Made by a program: the position numbers and the translations under genes. From Flavobacteriales bacterium (GTDB lineage Bacteria; Bacteroidota; Bacteroidia; Flavobacteriales; TMED113): DNA of 20,262 bases. Below are positions 6,591 to 15,142 of the stretch, in pieces. Every line of letters starts with the position of its first letter. The stretch's first letter is position 1. Location: contig NZUB01000012.1 in NCBI GenBank assembly GCA_002696965.1, positions 1-20,262 of the forward strand, read 5' to 3'. The notes under the pieces were generated by a model, which saw only the letters and a program-made list of their open reading frames with translations, had not been told where the DNA came from and made no database searches.

Positions 6591-7911
6591 TTTTCCAATT
6601 TAAACGGTCTGCAGCAGAAAATTGCCACGGAGCACCATTATTTTCTATATTTGAAAATATAGTATTTAATTCACTGGGTGCCGCTGATTGTTCCATAACT
6701 AAATACCTTCTCATGTCAATAATAATTGATAAAGGATCTATATTTAAAGGACAGGCTTCTACACAAGCATTACAAGATGTACATGCCCACAGTTCTTCAG
6801 GTTTAATGTAGTCATTTAGAAGAGATTTATTATCATTATATTTTTCACCCTTTACATCTAAATTACGTCCTACTTCTTCAATTCTATCTCGTACATCCAT
6901 CATAATTTTTCTTGGAGAAAGTTTCTTTCCAGTCAAGTTAGCAGGACATTCAGCGGTACAACGGCCACATTCAGTACAAGAGTATGCATTCAGCAGTTGT
7001 ATCCTATTTAGATCTTTCACATCTTTCACACCAAATCTTTCGACACTAGCTGGGCTTGCTGGCTGTGCAAAAGAATCAATATTAGGATCTAGCATACTTT
7101 TAACTTCATTAGTTACAGATTCCATGGTAGTCAACTGTCCCTTTGGTTTTAGATTAGCATAATATGTATTTGGAAAGGCAAAAAGTATATGTAAATGCTT
7201 AGAAATCACTAGATAATTTAAAAAACCAAAAATGCCTATAATATGAAACCACCAACAAAACCTTTCTAGAATAAAAAGTGAATTTAATGACAAAGTATTC
7301 GCTAAATATGGTGAAAATAAGCCACTTATAAGAAAACTTCCAGTATTTGGATACTTGTAGCTTAAAGATGTCTGTTGAAGCGCTAAATCAGCCGCATTCA
7401 TAGTTAAAAATGCGGACATTAAAAATATTTCAAAAATTAAAATTAAATTACCATCTAGAGTTGGCCAACCTTTCATTTCTTCGCTGAAGAAGCGTTTTAT
7501 TTTTATCACATTTCTTCTAATTAAAAACACTATAACAGACGTTAAAACTAATACTGCACAGAGCTCAAAAGAATTAATCAGAAAACGATACACATTTGCC
7601 CATTTAGGAGAAAATAAAATTCGATGTGTATTGAGAATACCATCAAGAATAATTTCAATAATTTCAATATTAATTATAACAAAACCTAAATAAACAACTA
7701 AGTGTAAAATTGCAACTAACGGTTTTTTAAACATTTTTTTCTGACCAAAAGCAATAAAAAACACTTGTTTCCATCTTTCTTTGGATTGTTCAAATTTGCC
7801 AGGATCTTTGCCAAGATAAATGTTCCGAATGATGATATTGATATTTCTATAAAAAAGAAAACACGAACCGAAAAAAATAATACTAAAAATTAAACTACTT
7901 ACCGAAAACAT
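6580..7911 (-). CDS. Membrane-bound 2x[4Fe-4S] electron-transfer protein (HdrC/DE-like)
   Basis: A 443-residue protein. The N-terminal ~240 residues hold five or six hydrophobic membrane segments (about 3-21, 65-90, 113-131, 155-175, possibly 190-205, and 217-236), resembling the cytochrome-b-like/NarI-type membrane half of HdrDE-like and GlpC-linked reductases. A cytoplasmic C-terminal part binds two [4Fe-4S] clusters through CTECGRCTAEC (Cys312, 315, 318, 322, then Pro) and CTSCNACVEAC (Cys377, 380, 383, 387, then Pro). Both cysteine sets are complete. It probably exchanges electrons between the quinone pool and the CCG protein encoded two genes downstream. The gap to mlaD upstream is 40 bases and holds a 14-base palindrome. 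The start ATG at 7911 leads directly into a membrane helix. The redox partner and direction are unknown. Confidence 0.87.
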   Translation of the reverse strand: MFSVSSLIFSIIFFGSCFLFYRNINIIIRNIYLGKDPGKFEQSKERWKQVFFIAFGQKKMFKKPLVAILHLVVYLGFVIINIEIIEIILDGILNTHRILFSPKWANVYRFLINSFELCAVLVLTSVIVFLIRRNVIKIKRFFSEEMKGWPTLDGNLILIFEIFLMSAFLTMNAADLALQQTSLSYKYPNTGSFLISGLFSPYLANTLSLNSLFILERFCWWFHIIGIFGFLNYLVISKHLHILFAFPNTYYANLKPKGQLTTMESVTNEVKSMLDPNIDSFAQPASPASVERFGVKDVKDLNRIQLLNAYSCTECGRCTAECPANLTGKKLSPRKIMMDVRDRIEEVGRNLDVKGEKYNDNKSLLNDYIKPEELWACTSCNACVEACPLNIDPLSIIIDMRRYLVMEQSAAPSELNTIFSNIENNGAPWQFSAADRLNWKNDE

Positions 7912-7925
7912 ATCTTAAATAAAGA

Positions 7926-7939
7926 TACAACTAGTTGTA
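7926..7939. promoter_or_regulatory. Perfect 14-base palindrome upstream of the Fe-S gene
   Basis: TACAACTAGTTGTA is an exact 14-base dyad in the 40-base gap between mlaD and the membrane Fe-S gene, 15 bases before that gene's ATG. On the minus strand it is followed by TATCTTTA, one base off the TAnnTTTG -7 element. The position would suit a repressor operator for an internal promoter, but no regulator can be named. Confidence 0.4.
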
Positions 7940-7951
7940 AAAATATATTAA

Positions 7952-8842
7952 TTATTTATTGTTTTTTTTATCATTCCCCCATATAGAAATATTAATATAT
8001 TTTTTGGGGTTATTTTGTATATCAATCAATAAATGATTCATACTATTTATAACATTCTGAAGATTATTATAAATAGAATCTTGATGAATTATTTTCCCTA
8101 TACTACCATCTGTATTATTAACACTTGCGAGCATAAATTCTAATTGCTGTGAAACATCTAACATGTGATCAGAAATAGATATATATTGAATTGCCGAAAG
8201 ACTATCAGTAATCTCAGAAAGATTAAGTAATATCTTATCAATAGATTTAGAATGAGATTCAATTACATTAGAAACTGATTCAATATTATTCATGCTTGTT
8301 GATAGCTGATTTTCATTGGCAAGTAATAATCTATTAGCTGTACTAGATAAAATTTCAATCTCTTTCAAAACCTGATCAAATGAAATTATTAGTTGATCTA
8401 AACCAACTTTAACAGAACCAAATTGCTCACTCACCTCACTAGTTAAGCCAGTTGCAATAGAACCAATTAAAGTGTCACCACTATTTGCCATTTTATTACC
8501 TGGACGTACTTTTAACTCTAATGATTTAGACCCCATAATATCAGAATCATAAATTTCCAGAATTGAATTAGTAGAAAATGGAATCTCCTCTTCAATTGCT
8601 ACCTGAACAATTAAATCAGCATTTTCAGAGTTAAATTCAATATTGGACACCTGCCCAACCTTAAAACCATTTATTGTAACAGGTCTAGATATTGTTAAAC
8701 CATTCACATTATCATAAACAGCATAAAAAAACTGTTTATTAGAAAATAAATTTTCTCCTTTTAAAAAATTAACCCCCCAGTAGAGAATAGCCAATAGGAC
8801 ACATGTAAACAAACCTATTAATAATTCATTTGACTTTTTCAC
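7952..8842 (-). CDS. MlaD-family (MCE-domain) lipid-transport protein
   Basis: A 296-residue inner-membrane-anchored protein. One N-terminal membrane helix (about 6-24) is followed by an MCE domain at about residues 37-113, with GLTISRPVTINGFKVGQV and the typical DIMGSKSLEL (101-110). A long helical, probably coiled-coil region extends to the C-terminus, as in hexameric MCE tubes that carry phospholipids between the inner and outer membranes. The end PKKYINISIWG matches the usual Bacteroidota MlaD tail. The permease and ATPase partners (MlaE, MlaF) are not in this window. It lies between the amidase (36-base gap) and the membrane Fe-S gene (40-base gap) in one operon. Confidence 0.9.
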   Translation of the reverse strand: MKKSNELLIGLFTCVLLAILYWGVNFLKGENLFSNKQFFYAVYDNVNGLTISRPVTINGFKVGQVSNIEFNSENADLIVQVAIEEEIPFSTNSILEIYDSDIMGSKSLELKVRPGNKMANSGDTLIGSIATGLTSEVSEQFGSVKVGLDQLIISFDQVLKEIEILSSTANRLLLANENQLSTSMNNIESVSNVIESHSKSIDKILLNLSEITDSLSAIQYISISDHMLDVSQQLEFMLASVNNTDGSIGKIIHQDSIYNNLQNVINSMNHLLIDIQNNPKKYINISIWGNDKKNNK

Positions 8843-8878
8843 AATTTATTTTTTAATCAATACTAAAAATATACAAAT

Positions 8879-9955
8879 TTACTTTAAAATTAATAAAGCA
8901 TCTGCTAATGATATTTTATCTCCATTCAAAATAGCAATGGTAAAAAAATCATTATAACCAAAAGAACGTAATTTTTCTTTTAAATCATACACCTCTTTTA
9001 AAGTTTTTACTTTTCCATAACTATATTTATAATAATTCCCATCGTAAAAACTATAAATTAAATCCTGATTTTGAATTGTTAATTTATCTAAATTTAGTGG
9101 GGTTGTAGAAGTAAGAAATTGCACACTAAAATATAATTCATGAATCTCTTTTTTAGAAGTAAAATTTTCCAAAATTGATGCCTCTAATTCTAATTTATAC
9201 TCTTTAATTGCTCGAAAAATTGCAGATGCCATATAAATTTTTCCATTTTTAGAGTTTAAAAAGTCTTCTTCTAGCTTATTAGTGAGGAAACCTAGTTCTA
9301 TTAAAACACTAGGCATAGTTGCACGACTAATTACCATAAAACCTGCTTGTTTCACCCCCCTATCCTTTCTATTAACACGTGTTTTAAATTGATTTTGAAT
9401 TTTACTAGCAATTAATAAACTATTAGAAAGGTGATTAGATTGATACATAGATAATGCAATATAAGACTCCGGTTCTGATGGATTAAATCCTTCATAATTA
9501 GCCTCATAATTATTTTCCATTAATATAGACGAGTTTTCTCTAATTGCAACATTTAAATTACTTTCTGTTTTATGTAACCCCATAACATAAGTTGTAGAGC
9601 CGTATACCCTATTGTCATGAAAAGCATCACAGTGAATTGATAAAAATAAATCTGCTTGTGCTTCATTGGCAATACGTGTTCTTTCTGACAACTTAACAAA
9701 ACTATCTGTATCTCTAGTATAAATAATAGAAATTTCTGGAAAAGCCTCTTTTAAATACTGACCTAATAGTAAGGACACCTCTAAAACTACATCTTTTTCA
9801 GTATGCTTATAACGTCCTGTTCCTCCATTACCAGGATCTTTACCTCCATGGCCAGGATCAATGACTATTTTATTAATACCTAAATTAGCATTTTGTGCTT
9901 TTGCAAAAGAATGAACAATTAAAAGTGTAAGAAATAGTAGAATAAAGCGTTTCAC
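8879..9955 (-). CDS. N-acetylmuramoyl-L-alanine amidase (Amidase_3)
   Basis: A 358-residue exported zinc amidase that cuts the bond between the sugar and peptide parts of peptidoglycan, acting in the periplasm during cell separation or wall turnover. The signal peptide is residues 1-20 (MKRFILLFLTLLIVHSFAKA). The Amidase_3 domain spans about residues 27-255. Zinc ligands are His36 (VIDPGHGGKD), Glu53 (HTEKDV) and His108 (SIHCDAF), and the catalytic glutamate is Glu220 (VLIELGF). A ~100-residue C-terminal extension ends in LRSFGYNDFFTIAILNG, which looks like a SPOR-like peptidoglycan-binding repeat. The start is GTG at 9955, giving the complete signal peptide; no ATG fits better. It is the first gene of the minus-strand operon, and divergent lptD begins 42 bases away. 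Confidence 0.92.
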   Translation of the reverse strand: MKRFILLFLTLLIVHSFAKAQNANLGINKIVIDPGHGGKDPGNGGTGRYKHTEKDVVLEVSLLLGQYLKEAFPEISIIYTRDTDSFVKLSERTRIANEAQADLFLSIHCDAFHDNRVYGSTTYVMGLHKTESNLNVAIRENSSILMENNYEANYEGFNPSEPESYIALSMYQSNHLSNSLLIASKIQNQFKTRVNRKDRGVKQAGFMVISRATMPSVLIELGFLTNKLEEDFLNSKNGKIYMASAIFRAIKEYKLELEASILENFTSKKEIHELYFSVQFLTSTTPLNLDKLTIQNQDLIYSFYDGNYYKYSYGKVKTLKEVYDLKEKLRSFGYNDFFTIAILNGDKISLADALLILK

Positions 9956-9997
9956 TTATTAAAATATTAACGTAATTCGAGTAATATAAATAAAGTT

Positions 9998-12409
9998 TTG
10001 AAACTTAGATTAAAATATTATAAATTATTCACGGTGTTGATGCTTCTATTATTTATCTCACCAACAACCTTCTGTCAAGAAAATTTAACATCTGATTTAA
10101 AATATTTTGCACAAGATTCAATTATTTATGATTTAAATAACAATAAGGTTTTCTTATATAAGAATGCAAACGTCAATTATAATAACACCCAGCTAAATTC
10201 AAGTTTTATATCTATTGACTTCAATAAAAATATATTATATGCAATAGGCACATATGATACATTGGGAAATTACGTGGCTCCACCCATATTAACGGAAAAT
10301 GAAAAAACATACAAAGCCGATACTATTATATATAATTATAAAACTAAAAAGGCAAAAATAACTAAATTATTAACTGAAGATGATGGTGGATACCTACATG
10401 GACAGGAAATTAAAAAAGAAGATGAAAAAATATACTACCTCAGAAATGGAAAATATACAACATGTGAACTAGAAGAACCTCATTTTTTCATCAATGCAAA
10501 AAAATTAAAATTGATTGCAGGGGAAAAGATTATTACTGGCCCTGCAAATTTAATACTAGGTAATTTACCTACACCTCTAATTATTCCTTTTGGTATTTTT
10601 CCAATTAACAATGAAAGATCTTCAGGTATAATTATGCCTACTTACGGAGAATCGGCAACTTTAGGTTATCATTTGAGAGATTTGGGTTATCACTTTAGTA
10701 TTAACGAATATTTAAATTTATCACTAATAGGTGATATTTACACTAAAGGGAGTTGGAGAATAGCTGCTTCATCGATGTATAAAAAAAGATATAAATTTAA
10801 TGGAAGTATTAAAATTAACTATGCTACAACAAAAATTAGTGAGCCTAATATGCCAAATTATAGTTTATCAAAAGATTTTAAAATCACATGGCAACATAAA
10901 CAAGACCCTAAATTACATCCTAATCAACAATTCTCTGCATTATTAAACCTTGCAAGTAGTACATACAATCTTAATAATGCATATAATGCTGATTATTTAC
11001 AAAACACATTAAGCTCGAACATATCTTTTCAAAAAAGCTGGGAGAATAAACCATATAATCTATCTATCAATATGAGGCATAATCAAAATACAATAAATAA
11101 GCAGGTGGATATAACCATGCCAGAATTATTATTTTCAGTTAATAGATTATTCCCTTTTAAAAATTCAATCAAAAAAACATGGTACAAAAACTTAGGCATC
11201 AGTTATAGCTTAAATGGGAAAAACACATTATCAGCTCCTGATAGTCTTATTTTTAATAATACTAATCAAAATATCAGAAATGGTATAAAACATAGTGTTC
11301 CTATATCAACATCATTTAACATGTTTAAATATGTTAACATAAATCCAGCTATTCAGTATACTGAAAGATGGTACTTTACTAAACAGGAAAAAATTTGGGA
11401 CCCTAACTCTCAGCTTATTCATACAGATACTTTAGATGGATTCTGGGCATTACGAGAATTTAAGCTATCTACCCAAATTAATACCAAAATATATGGTTTT
11501 TTTGCAACTCAAAACAAACAATTTAGACATGTACTAACTCCGTCATTGACATATATGTATAAACCTGATTTCTCCAATGAAAAATTTGGTATATACAGCG
11601 AATTAGAAACAGATAATGAAACTGAATTGTATTCTTATTTTCAAGGTGGCATCTATGGTGTTCCTAGCTCAATAAAACAAAATCTTCTAAATATAAATTT
11701 AAATAATAATTTAGAGATGAAGATCAATAAAAACGGAGAAGAAAAGAAAATAAAAATTATTGAAAATCTTAGCATAAATGGAAGTTACAATAATGCTTTA
11801 GACAGCCTACAAATGAGTAATATTAATATCAATTTAAGAACAAAATTATTTAACAAACTTAACTTGAAATTGAATAGTTCAATAGATCCATATAAATTAA
11901 ATTCAAACGGATTAAAAATTGATGAACTATTGTTGAAAAATGGACAAATTGGAAGATTAACTAATTTAAATTTTGATGTCAGTTTTGATTTAAATAATAA
12001 TAAAAACAAAAAGGAATCCAACTTAGTCAACAAAGATGAGTTAGATTATATTAATGAAAACATAGACTATTTTGTAGATTTTTCGGTCCCATGGTCATTA
12101 AAAATGTACTATAATTTCACATATAATAAACCCGGTCTTGATTCGAACATACTGCAATCTATTAATTTTAATGGGGATATTAATATTACAAAAAAATGGA
12201 AAATTGGATTTAGATCTGGGTATGATTTAAAAAACAGAGACTTCACATATACTTCAATAGATATTTACCGAGATCTACATTGTTGGGAAATGACTTTTAA
12301 TTGGATCCCTATGGGATTTCATCAAAGTTATAATTTTGTAATTAGAGTTAAATCTGCTATTCTTCAAGATTTAAAATTAACAAAAAAGAAAAGTTTCTAT
12401 GACTATTAA
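9998..12409 (+). CDS. lptD: LPS-assembly outer-membrane protein LptD (Bacteroidota type)
   Basis: An 803-residue outer-membrane translocon that inserts lipopolysaccharide into the outer leaflet. Residues 1-26 are a signal peptide (LRLKYYKLFTVLMLLLF). An N-terminal LptA-like jellyroll follows (KYFAQDSIIYDLNNNKVFL, GGYLHGQEIKKED). The junction block contains TTCELEEPHFF and GPANLILGNLPTPLIIPFGIFP, and SSGIIMPTYGE. The long beta-barrel ends in the family-typical CWEMTFNWIPMGFHQSY and LQDLKLTKKKSFYDY. Cysteines near residues 156 and 762 could form a disulfide. The start is TTG at 9998, since the frame upstream reaches a stop at 9968 without an ATG and this start gives the basic n-region of the signal. 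Its stop overlaps the stop of the convergent amidotransferase gene by four bases. Confidence 0.88.
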   Translation: MKLRLKYYKLFTVLMLLLFISPTTFCQENLTSDLKYFAQDSIIYDLNNNKVFLYKNANVNYNNTQLNSSFISIDFNKNILYAIGTYDTLGNYVAPPILTENEKTYKADTIIYNYKTKKAKITKLLTEDDGGYLHGQEIKKEDEKIYYLRNGKYTTCELEEPHFFINAKKLKLIAGEKIITGPANLILGNLPTPLIIPFGIFPINNERSSGIIMPTYGESATLGYHLRDLGYHFSINEYLNLSLIGDIYTKGSWRIAASSMYKKRYKFNGSIKINYATTKISEPNMPNYSLSKDFKITWQHKQDPKLHPNQQFSALLNLASSTYNLNNAYNADYLQNTLSSNISFQKSWENKPYNLSINMRHNQNTINKQVDITMPELLFSVNRLFPFKNSIKKTWYKNLGISYSLNGKNTLSAPDSLIFNNTNQNIRNGIKHSVPISTSFNMFKYVNINPAIQYTERWYFTKQEKIWDPNSQLIHTDTLDGFWALREFKLSTQINTKIYGFFATQNKQFRHVLTPSLTYMYKPDFSNEKFGIYSELETDNETELYSYFQGGIYGVPSSIKQNLLNINLNNNLEMKINKNGEEKKIKIIENLSINGSYNNALDSLQMSNININLRTKLFNKLNLKLNSSIDPYKLNSNGLKIDELLLKNGQIGRLTNLNFDVSFDLNNNKNKKESNLVNKDELDYINENIDYFVDFSVPWSLKMYYNFTYNKPGLDSNILQSINFNGDINITKKWKIGFRSGYDLKNRDFTYTSIDIYRDLHCWEMTFNWIPMGFHQSYNFVIRVKSAILQDLKLTKKKSFYDY

Positions 12410-12960
12410 TCAATTAACCAATTTTGTAAAATCAGTTGACCAAAATTTGTTAAAATTGACTCTGGATGATACTGAATACCACACAAAGAATAGTATACAT
12501 GTCGAAAAGACATAACTATATTATTTTCATCAAGCGCTGTTGGTATAAAATCTTGATTATTAGATAAATCAATTGCCCATGAATGATAGCGACCAACGGT
12601 AATATTTTGATCTAAAGATTTATATATTTTATGATTATTGATAATGGAGATATGAGACTCTTTACCATGCATTACTTTTTTCATATTATATAATTCACAT
12701 CCCATTGCCTGCGCAATTGCTTGTGCACCTAAACAAACACCCAGAATAGATTTTTTTTGATAAAATGTATTAACAATTTTAATTAAATAATCAGATGGTA
12801 AACCAGGCCCCGGAGATAAAATAATTTTATCATACTGATCTATTTTACTTATTTCAACACAACTCAATCTAATAACATCAACATGATCAACAAAAAGTTC
12901 ACAAATATGTTTCAAGTTAAATGTAAATGAATCGTAATTATCAATTATTAGTAATTTCAT
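12406..12960 (-). CDS. Glutamine amidotransferase, PabA/TrpG type
   Basis: A 184-residue class I glutamine amidotransferase that releases ammonia from glutamine for a chorismate-using partner: anthranilate synthase (TrpE) or aminodeoxychorismate synthase (PabB). It has LLIIDNYDSFTFNL at the start, the oxyanion block SPGPGLP, nucleophile Cys76 in GVCLGAQAIAQ, and the His165/Glu167 pair in YHPES. The ATG at 12960 is chosen because family members begin just before LLIDNYDSF; a TTG seven codons upstream (12981) is also in frame. No trpE or pabB is in the window, so it stands alone next to ridA (divergent) and lptD (convergent, four-base overlap). Tryptophan or folate use cannot be decided, although one subunit can serve both. 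The chorismate source aroC is at 17612-18697. Confidence 0.88.
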   Translation of the reverse strand: MKLLIIDNYDSFTFNLKHICELFVDHVDVIRLSCVEISKIDQYDKIILSPGPGLPSDYLIKIVNTFYQKKSILGVCLGAQAIAQAMGCELYNMKKVMHGKESHISIINNHKIYKSLDQNITVGRYHSWAIDLSNNQDFIPTALDENNIVMSFRHVYYSLCGIQYHPESILTNFGQLILQNWLID

Positions 12961-12992
12961 ATATTGTGTAAATTTCGACAAATCTTTTAATT

Positions 12993-13373
12993 ATGAAACA
13001 AAAAATCTTTTCTAAAAATGCACCACCACCCATTGGCCCTTATAGCCAGGCTATTATAGCAAACAATATGATGTTTCTATCAGGACAGATTGCTATTAAT
13101 CCAAATACAAATTTATTAGTTGTAGATTCGATTGAAAATGAAACAAACATGGTGTTAAAAAATATTCAAAATATTTTACAAGAAAATCAGTGTTCAATGA
13201 ATGAAATTATAAAGTGTACTATATTTTTATCAGACATGAATTTATTTGAAAAAGTTAATAAAGTATATGAAAAATATTTTAACATACCATACCCGGCAAG
13301 AGAAACTGTTCAAGTAAGTGGCTTGCCAAAAAATGTAAATGTCGAAATATCAGTAATTGCAATGTGTAAATAA
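12993..13373 (+). CDS. ridA: RidA-family enamine/imine deaminase
   Basis: A 126-residue YjgF/YER057c/UK114 protein, normal length. RidA hydrolyses reactive 2-aminoacrylate and related imines made by PLP enzymes and so protects other enzymes. Typical family blocks are NAPPPIGPYSQAI, FLSGQIAINP, CTIFLSDMNLFEKVNKVY and the active-site segment PARETVQVSGLPKNVNVEIS, where Arg103 is the substrate-carboxylate-binding arginine and Glu118 is the conserved acid. The start ATG lies 32 bases from the divergent amidotransferase ATG, so the two promoters must overlap or lie inside coding sequence. lpd follows 26 bases downstream. The residues support true RidA activity and not only membership of the wider Rid family. 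Confidence 0.94.
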   Translation: MKQKIFSKNAPPPIGPYSQAIIANNMMFLSGQIAINPNTNLLVVDSIENETNMVLKNIQNILQENQCSMNEIIKCTIFLSDMNLFEKVNKVYEKYFNIPYPARETVQVSGLPKNVNVEISVIAMCK

Positions 13374-13382
13374 TTATATTTG
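13357..13382 (+). promoter_or_regulatory. Possible promoter for lpd
   Basis: TATATTTG at 13375-13382 is an exact TAnnTTTG element in the short gap after ridA, with TTG at 13357-13359. The spacer is 15 bases, shorter than the usual 17-23, so this is a weaker candidate. Transcription would begin near 13389, leaving about 11 bases before the lpd ATG. Confidence 0.35.
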
Positions 13383-13399
13383 AATTTAAAAAAAATAAA

Positions 13400-14788
13400 A
13401 TGGATTTTGATATTATAGTTTTAGGTAGTGGTCCAGGAGGATACGTAGCTGCCATTAGAGCATCTCAATTAGGCTTAAAAACCGCAATTATTGAAAAAGA
13501 AAACCTTGGGGGAATTTGTTTAAACTGGGGCTGTATTCCAACTAAAGCTCTATTAAAAAGTGCTCAAGTATATGATTACATAAAACATGCAAATGATTTT
13601 GGTATAAATATTGAAAATGCAAATCCTGATTTTCAAAATATTATAAAAAGAAGTAGAAATGTAGCAGATAATATGAGTAAAGGTATTAACTTCTTAATGA
13701 AAAAAAATAAAATATCTGTTATTTATGGTACAGGTACTCTTACTGATAAAAATACCATAGAAGTTGTTGATAAAAATCAAACCAAACAAACTTATACAGG
13801 TAAAAATATCATTATTGCAACAGGTGCTAGATCAAGAGAACTGCCAAATATAAAACAAGACGGAAAGTATATTATTGGCTACCGTCAAGCAATGAATTTA
13901 AAGAACAAACCCAAATCTATTATTATTGTTGGTTCAGGCGCTATTGGTGTCGAATTTGCATATTTTTACAATGCAATTGGAACTAAAGTAACAATCATAG
14001 AATATCAATCTAATATCGTTCCCAACGAAGACAAAGATGTTTCGAGAGAATTGCAAAAAATATTTAAAAAAAATGGCATAGAAATACTTACTGAAACAGC
14101 TGTGGAACAAGTATCTGTAAAAGATAATTCTGTTCATGTTGAAATAAACACAAAAAACAAAAAAGAGACCCTAACAGCCACCAAAGTACTCTCTGCAGTA
14201 GGAATTGTTGCAAATATTGAAAATATCGGTCTAGAGGCTTTAAAAATAAATACTGAAGGGGGGAAAATAGCTGTAAATGAATACTATGAAACTAATCTAG
14301 CTAATCATTTTGCAATTGGTGATGTTGTTTCAGGGCCTGCACTTGCACATGTTGCCTCTGCTGAAGGTATTATTTGTGTTGAAAAAATAGCTGGACATAG
14401 TCCTGAACCTCTTAATTACAATAATATTCCTGGTTGTACATATTGTTATCCTGAAATTGCCTCAGTCGGAATGACAGAGGAAAAGGCAATTCAAAATGGT
14501 TATGAAGTTAAAGTGGGTAAATTCCCTTTTTCTGCCTCTGGTAAAGCTAGTGCTGCTGGCAAAAAAGAAGGATTTGTGAAAATGATTTATGATTCAAAAT
14601 ACGGTGAATTATTGGGGGCTCATATGATTGGTTTTAATGTAACTGAAATGATAGCTGAAATTGTGGCTGCTAGAAAACTTGAAACAACAGGTTACGAAAT
14701 TTTAAAAACCGTTCACCCCCATCCTACAATGAGCGAAGCGGTCATGGAAGCAACTGCAGCTGCTTTTGAAGAGGTAATACATCTTTAG
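13400..14788 (+). CDS. lpd: Dihydrolipoyl dehydrogenase (E3)
   Basis: A 462-residue flavoprotein disulfide reductase that reoxidises dihydrolipoamide with NAD+ for pyruvate, 2-oxoglutarate or branched-chain keto-acid dehydrogenases and the glycine-cleavage system. The FAD Rossmann motif is VLGSGPGGYVAAIRAS (7-22), the redox disulfide is Cys40/Cys45 in GGICLNWGCIPTKALL, the NAD motif is VGSGAIGVEFAYFY (about 177-190), and the second FAD motif is FAIGDVV. The catalytic His-Glu dyad lies in HPHPTMSE near the C-terminus (His441, Glu446). The CLNWGC spacing and HPHPT end identify lipoamide dehydrogenase rather than glutathione or mercuric reductase. No E1 or E2 gene is adjacent, so it is probably a shared E3. 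A 426-base gene-free stretch follows. Confidence 0.96.
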   Translation: MDFDIIVLGSGPGGYVAAIRASQLGLKTAIIEKENLGGICLNWGCIPTKALLKSAQVYDYIKHANDFGINIENANPDFQNIIKRSRNVADNMSKGINFLMKKNKISVIYGTGTLTDKNTIEVVDKNQTKQTYTGKNIIIATGARSRELPNIKQDGKYIIGYRQAMNLKNKPKSIIIVGSGAIGVEFAYFYNAIGTKVTIIEYQSNIVPNEDKDVSRELQKIFKKNGIEILTETAVEQVSVKDNSVHVEINTKNKKETLTATKVLSAVGIVANIENIGLEALKINTEGGKIAVNEYYETNLANHFAIGDVVSGPALAHVASAEGIICVEKIAGHSPEPLNYNNIPGCTYCYPEIASVGMTEEKAIQNGYEVKVGKFPFSASGKASAAGKKEGFVKMIYDSKYGELLGAHMIGFNVTEMIAEIVAARKLETTGYEILKTVHPHPTMSEAVMEATAAAFEEVIHL

Positions 14789-14961
14789 TGTATTAACTGA
14801 AAATCTAAAAGTATTATATATCTACAATCTCTATTCTCATTTTAATGATGCATTATTAATTTATTAAAATTTGATAATATATTATAGTCAAATCAACTAT
14901 AAGAAATGCTTTCTTTTCTTCATTAAATAAATAGTCAAACGAGTGTGTATTATTTGTAGTT

Positions 14962-14969
14962 TATATTTG
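14962..14969 (+). promoter_or_regulatory. Candidate -7 element in the lpd-trmD gap
   Basis: TATATTTG matches the Bacteroidota TAnnTTTG element exactly, but no TTG lies 17-23 bases upstream. If used, it would make a leader of about 240 bases before trmD, or the start of a small RNA. Low confidence because such 8-base matches arise about once per kilobase in DNA this AT-rich. Confidence 0.25.
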
Positions 14970-15142
14970 ATTTCTTGCAAAAGAATTTAAACGGTTCATA
15001 GTTTGTAAACTAATTGATAATTAAAAAAAAGGATTTAAAATTTATTGATTTTGGGTAAATGTGAAGAATACTAAAATACTGCATTAATTATTTAACTAAA
15101 TAGTCTTAAAATTCTGATTAATAGTCTTTTAGTGGCACAAAC

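Noticed and set aside
11785..12033. Minus-strand open frame of 82 codons inside lptD.
   Set aside because: Low-complexity Leu/Phe-rich translation antisense to the Asn/Lys-rich lptD barrel region; no start context or family match.
12961..12981. Longer form of the amidotransferase starting at TTG 12981.
   Set aside because: The extra seven residues precede the point where family members begin, and an ATG is available at 12960; the longer form cannot be fully excluded.
13934..14137. Minus-strand open frame of 67 codons inside lpd.
   Set aside because: Antisense to the NAD-binding region of lpd, Phe/Tyr/Cys-rich, with no recognisable features.
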